This document shows positions 57,129 through 64,000 of a stretch of 64,000 nucleotides of DNA, piece after piece. The position numbers and the translations under genes were made by a program. The notes under the pieces were generated by a model. The model made no database searches, had not been told where the DNA came from, and saw only the letters and a list, made by a program, of their open reading frames with translations. Position 1 is the first letter of the stretch, and every line of letters starts with the position of its first letter. The DNA is from CAWGYT01 sp963826795 (GTDB lineage: Bacteria > Planctomycetota > Planctomycetia > Pirellulales > Pirellulaceae), in contig CAWGYT010000022.1 of assembly GCA_963826795.1 (NCBI GenBank), positions 1-64,000 on the forward strand, written 5' to 3'.

Positions 57129-58393
57129 ACACCGATCGCCCGCTTGGTTTGTTCGAAGGTTTTGGCGTCGAGCTGGAATATATGATCGTGGGAACGGACC
57201 TTTCGATTCGCCCCCTTGCCGACCAGCTGCTGTATGCCGTTTCCGGCCGCTATGAATCGGAGGTCGAAATTGACGAGCTGGCATGGTCCAATGAGCTCGC
57301 GTTGCACGTGATCGAACTCAAGACGAATGGGCCGGCCGGCGAGCTGAATCACTTGCCGGCATTGTTTCTGGAGCACGTGCAACGAATCAACCGGTTGCTG
57401 AGGCCGTTTGAGGCTCGTCTACTTCCCACCGCGATGCACCCCTGGATGAATCCGCTGCTCGAAATGAAACTGTGGCCTCACGAGTACAACGCCATCTACG
57501 AGGCCTTCAATCGCATTTTCGACTGCCGGGGTCACGGCTGGGCCAACCTGCAAAGTGTTCATCTGAATTTGCCCTTTCGCGACGAAGAGGAATTCGGGCG
57601 CCTGCACGCTGCGATTCGTCTGATCCTGCCCATCCTGCCGGCCCTCGCGGCGAGCTCGCCACTGATGGATCAACGGCTGACCGGACTTTGTGACAATCGC
57701 CTGAGTGTCTACCGCACGAACGCGCGAAGCATCCCGTCCATTAGCGGGCTGGTCATTCCCGAGGCGGTCTTTACTCGCCGGGATTATGACCAGCAGATCT
57801 TCCAGCCGATGTACCGCGATATTGCGCCCCACGATCCGGATGGTGTCTTGCAGCACGAATGGCTCAACGCCCGCGGCGCAATTGCGCGGTTCGACCGACA
57901 GACCATTGAGATTCGCGTGCTGGACGTGCAAGAGTGCCCCCTCGCCGATTTGGCGATCTGCCACACGATTGTCGATGTGCTGCGAGCGGCCGTGGCGGAA
58001 CTTTGGATCAGCTATGACCAGCAGAAACGGGTAACGACCGAGCAACTTGCGAAGATCCTCAATCAGACGATCGCTGACGCCGATGAGACGTTGATTGATG
58101 ATCCTCAATACCTGCAAGCCTGGGGAATCGCCGGGCGAAAGGGCATCACGGCACTCGAGATCTGGCGGCATGTCGCGTCTCAGACGGCCGCCACCAGCTC
58201 GATCAGCTCGGCACTGGCGGAATCGCAACGCATGATCCTCGACAACGGTCCGCTCGCGCGGCGGCTCCTGAGACACCTGCAACCCGATTCGTCACTCGAG
58301 TCGATCCGAGCGACCTATGAAGTGCTTTGCGAATGTCTTGATCGCGGCGAAATGTTCCGGGCCGCCAACGACCTGAACCATCCCGTTTCATGA
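57125..58393 (+). CDS. GCS2-type carboxylate-amine ligase (422 aa)
   Basis: The protein matches the glutamate-cysteine ligase 2 family: FEGFGVELEYMIVG (ATP/metal-binding Glu residues at the N-terminus), ELALHVIELKTNGPAGEL, MHPWMNPLLEMKLWPHEYN and QSVHLNLPFRDEEEFGRLHA. Such enzymes join an amino acid to a carboxylate; many are in operons with ATP-grasp ligases. The start is TTG at 57125, overlapping the TGA of the ATP-grasp gene. The downstream gene starts in a further ATGA overlap, so three genes are translationally coupled. Confidence 0.87.
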   Translation: MNTDRPLGLFEGFGVELEYMIVGTDLSIRPLADQLLYAVSGRYESEVEIDELAWSNELALHVIELKTNGPAGELNHLPALFLEHVQRINRLLRPFEARLLPTAMHPWMNPLLEMKLWPHEYNAIYEAFNRIFDCRGHGWANLQSVHLNLPFRDEEEFGRLHAAIRLILPILPALAASSPLMDQRLTGLCDNRLSVYRTNARSIPSISGLVIPEAVFTRRDYDQQIFQPMYRDIAPHDPDGVLQHEWLNARGAIARFDRQTIEIRVLDVQECPLADLAICHTIVDVLRAAVAELWISYDQQKRVTTEQLAKILNQTIADADETLIDDPQYLQAWGIAGRKGITALEIWRHVASQTAATSSISSALAESQRMILDNGPLARRLLRHLQPDSSLESIRATYEVLCECLDRGEMFRAANDLNHPVS

Positions 58394-59124
58394 ACACAGC
58401 GCTGCTGATCACTTGCGAACACGGCGGGTTTCGAGTTCCGGCCACGTATCGTGCGCTGTTCGCCGGACGCGAGCGCCTGCTGCGCAGCCATCGCGGCTGG
58501 GATCGCGGTTCGTTGGAACTCGCGAAATGCTTTGCCTCGCAAGAACAGGCGGCCTTGCAGTGCTCGACGGTCACACGGCTGCTCGTCGAGTTGAATCGGT
58601 CGCCTCGGCACCCCCAGCTGTTCTCCGAACTCACCGCCGGGCTGAGTCCACAGGAGCGTGAGCGGATTCTAGAGCGTTACTACGAACCCTATCGCGAGGC
58701 CGTCAGGCGGTGGATCGCCGAACCGAGCCGACGCGACTTCACGGTGCTGCATCTTTCGGTGCACACATTTACCCCCGTCAGGCGAGGCGTCCCGCGGCGA
58801 GCCGATATCGGGTTGCTGTACGATCCGAAACGAGATCTCGAACGCGAATTCTGCCGCGTCTGGCAACGGAACTTGGCTGTCCTTCGCAGTGAACTGAAGA
58901 CGCGCCGAAACTACCCCTACCAAGGCAAAGCGGACGGCCTGACGACTTCCCTGCGAAAACAATTTGCGCCGCAAACGTATGTGGGAGTCGAGTTGGAAGT
59001 CAACCAACGGTGGCCGCGACGAGGAGGCCAGGCCTGGCGCGAACTGCAGCAACACCTGATCCGCTCGTTCACGGCTGCGCGATCCCAGGTAGCATGGCCA
59101 CTTCCACCGAGGCCGACCGGGTAA
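58390..59124 (+). CDS. N-formylglutamate amidohydrolase-like protein (244 aa)
   Basis: Family marks are LLITCEHGGFRVPATYRALF (metal-binding EHGG), HRGWDRGSLELAKCFA, RLLVELNRSPRHPQLFS, the histidine segment VLHLSVHTFTPV and GLTTSLRKQF, with YVGVELEVNQRW near the C-terminus. The known enzyme of this family removes formyl from formylglutamate; in this context it more likely trims an amide made by the ligases. It is the last gene of the set, overlapping its predecessor by 4 bases. Confidence 0.87.
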   Translation: MNTALLITCEHGGFRVPATYRALFAGRERLLRSHRGWDRGSLELAKCFASQEQAALQCSTVTRLLVELNRSPRHPQLFSELTAGLSPQERERILERYYEPYREAVRRWIAEPSRRDFTVLHLSVHTFTPVRRGVPRRADIGLLYDPKRDLEREFCRVWQRNLAVLRSELKTRRNYPYQGKADGLTTSLRKQFAPQTYVGVELEVNQRWPRRGGQAWRELQQHLIRSFTAARSQVAWPLPPRPTG

Positions 59125-59145
59125 GCCGCGCTGTCCCTCGTCCGG

Positions 59146-59784
59146 TTACGGCAAGCTGCTCGACTCGCGAGTATGGTTCAGGCGTCGACGTCGGACGCCG
59201 ATGCCTGCGAGCACAGCGGGCACAGCCATCAGCCACGCGGTGGGTTCAGGCACATATTCACCTTCGAACTGCACCTCGCTCAACATGATCCACGTCGCGT
59301 TCTTGATGATTCTCGTTTCCACCCAATCGCCGCTCAGCCCCAACCCCGTTAGCTCGACCTCGAGCGGACCTGGCTCCGGAGAGTCCAATACGGCCCGGGT
59401 GACCTGACGCGAACCGTCGCTGACCACAATCTGCAACGGCGCGTCGACACCACCATCACCTTCGGAGTCATCGAAGAACAACTTGATCGCATCGATTCGG
59501 GCGCGCCGATCGAACGAAAACCGAATCAGGGGATTGACCGTTAACCAACCCACATACGGCTCGGCAGACTCGCTCCAGCTGACTTCCGGAATGACTCCGT
59601 CGGTGAGATCACCCGTTCCCGCGGATAACAGCGAGAGGCCCACGGTTTTCTCACCGTCGCCACTGTAAGTCTCATCGTAGTACTTGAAGCCGCCCTTCTC
59701 TCCGTTGGGCATGGCGTAGCTTGCCGGGTTCAACGTGGCGGCGGTGGCCCAACTTTGAAGGGCCGACGTCTGCAGGGCCAACAC
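59146..59784 (-). CDS. PEP-CTERM exported protein (about 212 aa)
   Basis: The protein ends with YVPEPTAWLMAVPAVLAGIGVRRRR, a PEP-CTERM sorting signal, and has a beta-rich body (FSFDRRARIDAIKLFFDDSEGDGG; NATWIMLSEVQFEGEYVP). The GTG at 59784 gives a weak N-terminus. A signal-peptide-like sequence (RSGAGAVVLGVLALQTSAL) lies just upstream in the same frame, and a candidate ATG at 59830 is out of frame, so another one-base frameshift near 59815 is possible. It is convergent with the amidoligase-type gene set. Confidence 0.75.
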   Translation of the reverse strand: MLALQTSALQSWATAATLNPASYAMPNGEKGGFKYYDETYSGDGEKTVGLSLLSAGTGDLTDGVIPEVSWSESAEPYVGWLTVNPLIRFSFDRRARIDAIKLFFDDSEGDGGVDAPLQIVVSDGSRQVTRAVLDSPEPGPLEVELTGLGLSGDWVETRIIKNATWIMLSEVQFEGEYVPEPTAWLMAVPAVLAGIGVRRRRLNHTRESSSLP

Positions 59785-59830
59785 GCCCAGGACGACGGCG
59801 CCTGCGCCAGAACGAGTTCTTCCACTTCAT

Positions 59831-60464
59831 ATGCAATCCTTTGCGATGGGGCGTTAGGCAACCGCTAGGGGCTTCGCCGAAAGACTGCTAGCGGCTTTGC
59901 CGAAAAGCAGGGCTGGACTTTACTGCCCGCGAACATCGACGCAAGACCAGTTTTCTGAAGAACGTGCGCACGCAGACCTGTCCCTTCTCTCCACGCGGGA
60001 GAAGGTGGCCGCAGGCCGGATGAGGGGGCTCATTCTGCCTGACGCCCGACCCTCACCCGCCCGGGTCCCGCCCGCGGGCCCCAGGCGACCTCTCCCGGCC
60101 GCGGGAGAGGTAACCGCATCCTGTCCCTTCTCTCCACGCGGGAGAAGGTGGCCGAAGGCCGGATGAGGGGGCTCATTCTGCCTGACGCTCGACCCTCACC
60201 CGCCCGGGCCCCGCGAGCGGGCCCCGGCCGACCTCTCCCGGCCGCGGGAGAGGTAACCGCATCCTGTCCCTTCTCCCCACGCGGGAGAAGGTGGCCGCAG
60301 GCCGGATGAGGGGGCTCATTCTGCCTGACGCCCGACCCTCACCCGCCCGGGTCCCGCCCGCGGGCCCCAGGCGACCTCTCCCGGCCGCGGGAGAGGTGAC
60401 CGCATCCTGTCCCTTCTCCCCACGCGGGAGAAGGTGGCCGAAGGCCGGATGAGGGGGCGACCGT
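59831..60464. other. Intergenic stretch containing a tandem repeat
   Basis: 59831-59969 holds two short gctagcggcttcgccg-like direct repeats near 59872. The remainder is the 143-bp repeat block. No gene. Confidence 0.7.
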
Positions 60465-60466
60465 TC
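59970..60466. repeat. 143-bp GC-rich tandem repeat, about three and a half units
   Basis: Units begin ggccgcaggccgg or ggccgaaggccgg at 60007, 60150, 60293 and 60436 (period 143). The unit has the same nested hairpins as the 23268-24140 block (cctctcccggccgcgggagagg; ccttctccccacgcgggagaagg), but its unit-specific middle differs (ctcattctgcctgacgc). It lies against the stop codon of the S9 peptidase gene. Confidence 0.9.
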
Positions 60467-62411
60467 ACTTCAACAAGCCACTCAAGATATCCTCCACGTC
60501 TGCTTCCTTGCGTCCGCCCAGATGCTGGGCGAAAAATTGTTCCATGGCGCGGTAAACCTCAAAACGATTCTCCTCGTTGCGGAATCCGTGTCCTTCGTTG
60601 TCCTTCACCAGGTACGGGACTTCCACGCTTCGATCTCGCATCGCACGCACCATCTGGTCGGACTCGGATTTCTTCACGCGCGGGTCGTTGGCTCCTTGCG
60701 CGATCAGCAGGGGTGCCTTAATCTGATCTGCGTGAAACACGGGCGAGACGGCTCGCATGTATTCTTGGTCTCGTTCGGGATTGCCCATCATTTCATACAT
60801 CATTTCACGCATTGGTTCCCAATAGGGAGGAAGCGTTTCGAGCAGCGTGAACAGGTTGGCGACACCGACGTAATCGACGCCGCACGCGTAGAGATCGGGG
60901 GTGAACGCCAGCCCCGCCAGAACGACGTAGCCGCCGTACGAACCGCCGTAGATCGCAACTCGTTCCGGGTCCGCGATTCCTTGGTCGATCAGCCATCGGA
61001 CGCCGTCGGTCACGTCGTCCTGCATCGATCGGCCCCACTGCTTGAAGCTCAATTCCCAGAACTTGCGGCCAAAGCCGGTGGAGCCGCGAAAGTTCATTTG
61101 AAGCACGGCGTAACCGCGATTGGCGAGGAACTGAACGTCAGGGCGAAATCCCCAGTTGTCTCGCGACCAGGGGCCGCCATGCGGCAGAATGACGGTCGGC
61201 AGGTTCCGCGCCTCGATGCCGGTAGGCACCGTCAGGTAGCCGTGGATCAGAATGCCGTCGCGGCTCTGGTACACGATCGGTTGCATTGAAGCAAGGTTTT
61301 CCGACGGCAACCAGGGGCTGATGTCCGTCAGGTGGCGTAGTTCTTTTGACTGATGATCGTAAAAGTAATAGGCGCCTTGCGAGCGATCGCTGTAGGTTCG
61401 TACCAGAAACTTGTCCTCGTCCAAATTTGAACCGGACAGGGCAACCTCGATTCCTGGAAGCTGCGCTTCGAGATACGCTTGGATCTCGCGTCGAGTGTCG
61501 TCGAAAAAGTGATAACCGCGTTTCATCGCGGTGAAGGCGACGCCCGTGATGATTTTTCGTTTGTCGCTGCGGAGCAGGCTACTGACGTCCACTTGCGGGT
61601 GTTCAAATACGACCTCGACCTCCTTCGCCTCGCGGGGGTCAAAAATCACGATGGCTTCTTTATCTCGGCCCAAGTTCGAGGCAGCGTACAGGTTCTGGTT
61701 GTCATACGTGAAGAACAGCGGCGAGACGGTTTCGCGAAAATTGGTCGTTAGGATCGTCTTGAATTCATCTTCGTCCGAATCCCGATACAGCACGCTGGTA
61801 TTCACCCCGTCGGTGCTGGTGGCGACGCGCAAATGGCCGTCGTGATCGGCCAGAAACGAGACCAGGTTTCCGGGATTTTCGACCAACTGCGTCAGCTCGC
61901 CCGTATTCACGTCCACTCGAAACGCGTCGAAGGCACGTTTGTCTCGATGATTGTGCTGGATCAACATGTGCTCCGGATCGTCGCGCAAATCATCAATCAC
62001 ACCGGCACGGGTTTCGGGGAAGGGCGTCAAGTCCTTTAGATTCGAGCCGTCGCGATCGACCGCGTAGAGATGGAAATTCTCGTCCCCACCGGCGTCAAGT
62101 GCGTACACCAGGCGATTGTCGTTGGCCCAGAAAAAACCCGGCACGTCGCGTTCCGTGACCGACGTCACCCGGACGGCTTCCGGCTCGCCAATTTTTTGGA
62201 CGTAGACGTTCATCCGCGATTGGTAGGGCCGGAGAAAGCCCAGGTACTCGCCGTTGGGCGAGATGGTGTGGCCTGACTCCTCCGGATTGCGAAAGAAATC
62301 GCGGAGTGGGATCAGATCGGGAAGTTCCGCCATCGTCATCGGCCTTTCTTTCGCTCCGAGGAAACTGAGCACACCAAGTGCGAGCACGATCCAACTTCGC
62401 CGTTTCATCAT
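60465..62411 (-). CDS. S9-family prolyl oligopeptidase-type serine peptidase (648 aa)
   Basis: A signal peptide (residues ~1-20, RRSWIVLALGVLSFLGA) is followed by a ~360-residue beta-propeller and a C-terminal alpha/beta-hydrolase domain. The catalytic Ser is in IYGGSYGGYVVLAGLAF, the Asp in LIAQGANDPRVKKSESDQ and the His in KDNEGHGFRNEENR. HGGPWSRDNWGFRPDVQFLA supplies the oxyanion-hole region. Enzymes of this type cut short peptides. It is probably exported. Its stop codon lies at the edge of the 143-bp repeat. Confidence 0.92.
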   Translation of the reverse strand: MMKRRSWIVLALGVLSFLGAKERPMTMAELPDLIPLRDFFRNPEESGHTISPNGEYLGFLRPYQSRMNVYVQKIGEPEAVRVTSVTERDVPGFFWANDNRLVYALDAGGDENFHLYAVDRDGSNLKDLTPFPETRAGVIDDLRDDPEHMLIQHNHRDKRAFDAFRVDVNTGELTQLVENPGNLVSFLADHDGHLRVATSTDGVNTSVLYRDSDEDEFKTILTTNFRETVSPLFFTYDNQNLYAASNLGRDKEAIVIFDPREAKEVEVVFEHPQVDVSSLLRSDKRKIITGVAFTAMKRGYHFFDDTRREIQAYLEAQLPGIEVALSGSNLDEDKFLVRTYSDRSQGAYYFYDHQSKELRHLTDISPWLPSENLASMQPIVYQSRDGILIHGYLTVPTGIEARNLPTVILPHGGPWSRDNWGFRPDVQFLANRGYAVLQMNFRGSTGFGRKFWELSFKQWGRSMQDDVTDGVRWLIDQGIADPERVAIYGGSYGGYVVLAGLAFTPDLYACGVDYVGVANLFTLLETLPPYWEPMREMMYEMMGNPERDQEYMRAVSPVFHADQIKAPLLIAQGANDPRVKKSESDQMVRAMRDRSVEVPYLVKDNEGHGFRNEENRFEVYRAMEQFFAQHLGGRKEADVEDILSGLLK

Positions 62412-62558
62412 CGTATTCCTGGGGTTAAACGAGTGTCAGTTCTCCGAGTCGGAATCCGGCATCGGCACAACTCCACGGTACGTCAGTAGCCTCGTACGAC
62501 GACCGGCGGAGCGGACCGCCGGATGCTCAAACACGCTCTGATACGCGCGGGGAAATGG

Positions 62559-62882
62559 CTAAGGCAATTCCAACGCATCCTTGATCGATTGGACTTCGGC
62601 CACCCGTCCCAGGGCCGACGATGTCACTTGCTGAGTGTCGACGCCCAGATACTCACCCAGCTTGTACGCGAGGTGCAGATCTTGGACTCCGAAAAATTGG
62701 TTCGTCAGCTGGTCGTCGACGTAAATCGTTTGCAGAGGCGAGCGGAAACCCGATTCCACGGCGGACGCTAATTCGTCGATCCAAGCCTCCGGAACACCCT
62801 TTTCCCGGCAAAGCTCGACCGGCCAGATGTCCCGGCCATTGCATTCGCTGAGCAGCATCAGGGCACGCAATCGGTCTAGCAT
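62559..62882 (-). CDS. Hypothetical protein (107 aa)
   Basis: The ATG at 62882 (MLDRLRALMLLSECNGRDIWP...) fits better than the longer start at 62909. The protein is soluble and mainly helical, and contains IDELASAVESGFRSPLQTIY and VQDLHLAYKLGEYLGVDTQQ. I do not recognise a family; the composition is typical of short conserved planctomycete proteins. It stands alone, with the S9 peptidase 148 bases downstream on the same strand. Confidence 0.65.
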   Translation of the reverse strand: MLDRLRALMLLSECNGRDIWPVELCREKGVPEAWIDELASAVESGFRSPLQTIYVDDQLTNQFFGVQDLHLAYKLGEYLGVDTQQVTSSALGRVAEVQSIKDALELP

Positions 62883-63121
62883 CGCTCCGCTTCTCCCCCG
62901 CCGTTCCACGCTCGCCCCACGGGGCCACGATCAGCTGGGCATTGTTTCGCTTCGCCTGGCGACGGTCAAGGCGCCGGGGCGCTAGTTGCGACGGTCGGAC
63001 CGAAGGCTTAAGCTAAAACCGTGCGTGCGACGAGCGGTTGTCGGTCGGCCGATTGGCCCACGGCGAGCGACAAGATGTTTTTCGCGTTTGACCTGATGCA
63101 TGAGTCCTCGGAGAGTTCCTG

Positions 63122-63736
63122 ATGCCGAAGTTGCGAACGATCACGGGCCGTCTGCCCTTGGGATTGACGATTTGCGGGCTGCTTGCCTGCGGGCTTTCCG
63201 GGACCGGCGGCCGAGCGGACGACGGCCAGACGCTTGAGCCGGCGCAGCTGGGGGCGACACGCAACGTCCATGCCTGCGGGAGCACGCTGTTGTGCGGCCA
63301 GCCCACGCGGGAGGATCTGGCCACGGCTCAGCAACGAGGAATCCAGGTCGTCATCACGCTCCGCACGGCCGACGAGCTGGACTGGAACGAGCAAGCGGCC
63401 GTGGAACAGCTGGGTTTGGAGTTTGTCGGAATTCCGTTTCAGGGACCGGAGACGTTGACCGATGACGTTTTCGAGCAAGCGCGGCGCACGTTGCGAGACG
63501 CCAACATGATGAACAAGCCCGTGATGTTGCACTGCGCTTCGGCCAATCGTGTGGGGGCGATCTGGATGGTCTATCGCGTGCTGGACGAGCGGATTTCCAT
63601 CGAGCAGGCCGCGAAGGAGGCCAAGCAGGTGGGGCTCAGAACGAACGCGCTGGGCGATTTGGCGCGGGCCTACATCGATCAACAACAACAACAACAAAAA
63701 CAACTCGGCCAGCGCCGACCTTCTTCGGGCGAGTAA
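63122..63736 (+). CDS. Exported DUF442-like tyrosine-phosphatase-fold protein (204 aa)
   Basis: An N-terminal hydrophobic signal (residues ~10-30, LPLGLTICGLLACGLSG) is followed by a dual-specificity-phosphatase-like domain: LCGQPTREDLATAQQRGIQV, VVITLRTADELDWNEQAAVE and the P-loop MLHCASANRVGAIW with the catalytic Cys and Arg. The P-loop has four residues between Cys and Arg, as in the beta-lactamase hydrolase-like (DUF442) group. A poly-Gln tract (residues ~186-195, coded by CAA repeats) lies near the C-terminus. The substrate is unknown. Confidence 0.82.
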   Translation: MPKLRTITGRLPLGLTICGLLACGLSGTGGRADDGQTLEPAQLGATRNVHACGSTLLCGQPTREDLATAQQRGIQVVITLRTADELDWNEQAAVEQLGLEFVGIPFQGPETLTDDVFEQARRTLRDANMMNKPVMLHCASANRVGAIWMVYRVLDERISIEQAAKEAKQVGLRTNALGDLARAYIDQQQQQQKQLGQRRPSSGE

Positions 63737-63836
63737 CTGCGCGTGAGTGCGTGAGTGAAGCGGGCGGGCTCAATCGTGTTCGGCACGACGGGGTGCGCTT
63801 AGCGCCGGTTGTTCAGCGCCGATTGTTAGCGCCGGT

Positions 63837-64000
63837 TCAACCACGCGCCACGTCGCTCGCCAAACACGTGTCGACCGCCAGCGGCTCGAGCAGGCCCGAG
63901 GGCGGGTCGAGCGCGTCGAAGTGGGACGACGCTCTGAACGGCGTGAACCCATCCGCTTTGGCCAACTTCACGTCCAGCGTCAATTCACCCACGGTCGACT
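63837..64000 (-). CDS. C-terminal part of an unidentified protein (cut by window edge)
   Basis: The minus-strand frame entering from the right reads VGELTLDVKLAKADGFTPF, then RASSHFDALDPPSGLLEPLA and stops at 63837. The composition is good for a real coding sequence and better than the overlapping short frames. Too little is visible for a family. Confidence 0.5.
   Translation of the reverse strand, partial: STVGELTLDVKLAKADGFTPFRASSHFDALDPPSGLLEPLAVDTCLASDVARG

Overview
The window looks like a chromosome segment of a Planctomycetota bacterium, most likely Pirellulales-like. The evidence is its protein families: DUF1501, DUF1549/DUF1553 with a planctomycete cytochrome-c motif, a DUF1552 plus DUF1592-type pair, a TIGR03067-type secreted protein, PEP-CTERM proteins and a secreted ankyrin protein. 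GC content is high except in parts of the left end.

Region 1 (1-14.75 kb) is the distal part of an integron gene-cassette array. I find twelve attC sites. At ten cassettes the core box that opens the cassette (GTT...) is the reverse complement of the inverse core box (...AAC) that closes it, usually over 8-10 bases. Cargo: hypothetical proteins, small membrane proteins, a DEDDh exonuclease-BRCT protein with a partner, a transglutaminase-like protein, a TIGR03067-like secreted protein, two toxin-antitoxin pairs (one inverted), an ORF-less cassette and a zinc-ribbon protein. Two nearly identical 2.09-kb group IIC introns each interrupt an attC site, and a decayed IS91-like element with a tyrosine recombinase fills one cassette. 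No integron integrase is in the window; site polarity puts it to the left of base 1.

Region 2 (14.75-24.2 kb) is gene-poor and relic-rich. It holds a phosphatase-superfamily secreted protein, a PEP-CTERM protein, a decayed rve-type transposase, a tRNA-Ile(CAU) gene split by a group I intron related to the Azoarcus one, an IS701-family element with 4-bp target duplications, and a 147-bp tandem repeat block that recurs in a 143-bp form near 60 kb.

Region 3 (24.3-48.7 kb) holds the secreted ankyrin/DUF1552/DUF1592-type cluster, a small HEAGH metalloprotease-like protein, a Gfo/Idh/MocA oxidoreductase, a histidine kinase with a sigma-54 response regulator, a DabA-DabB-NuoM-like-SulP cluster that looks like an inorganic-carbon uptake module, a DUF1501 gene and a heterodimeric ABC exporter.

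Region 4 (48.7-64 kb) holds a DUF1549/DUF1553-DUF1501 pair and a tight five-gene set: GNAT-nitrilase fusion, C39-like peptidase, RimK-like ATP-grasp ligase, GCS2-type glutamate-cysteine ligase-like protein, N-formylglutamate amidohydrolase-like protein. It resembles predicted amidoligase pathways that make or edit an unknown small peptide. A PEP-CTERM protein, an S9 peptidase, a short hypothetical protein and a tyrosine-phosphatase-like protein follow.

Caveat: at least six otherwise intact genes carry a single-base frameshift (IS701 transposase, DUF1552, DUF1592-type, Gfo/Idh/MocA, DabA, GNAT-nitrilase). Indel errors in the assembly are at least as likely as real gene decay.
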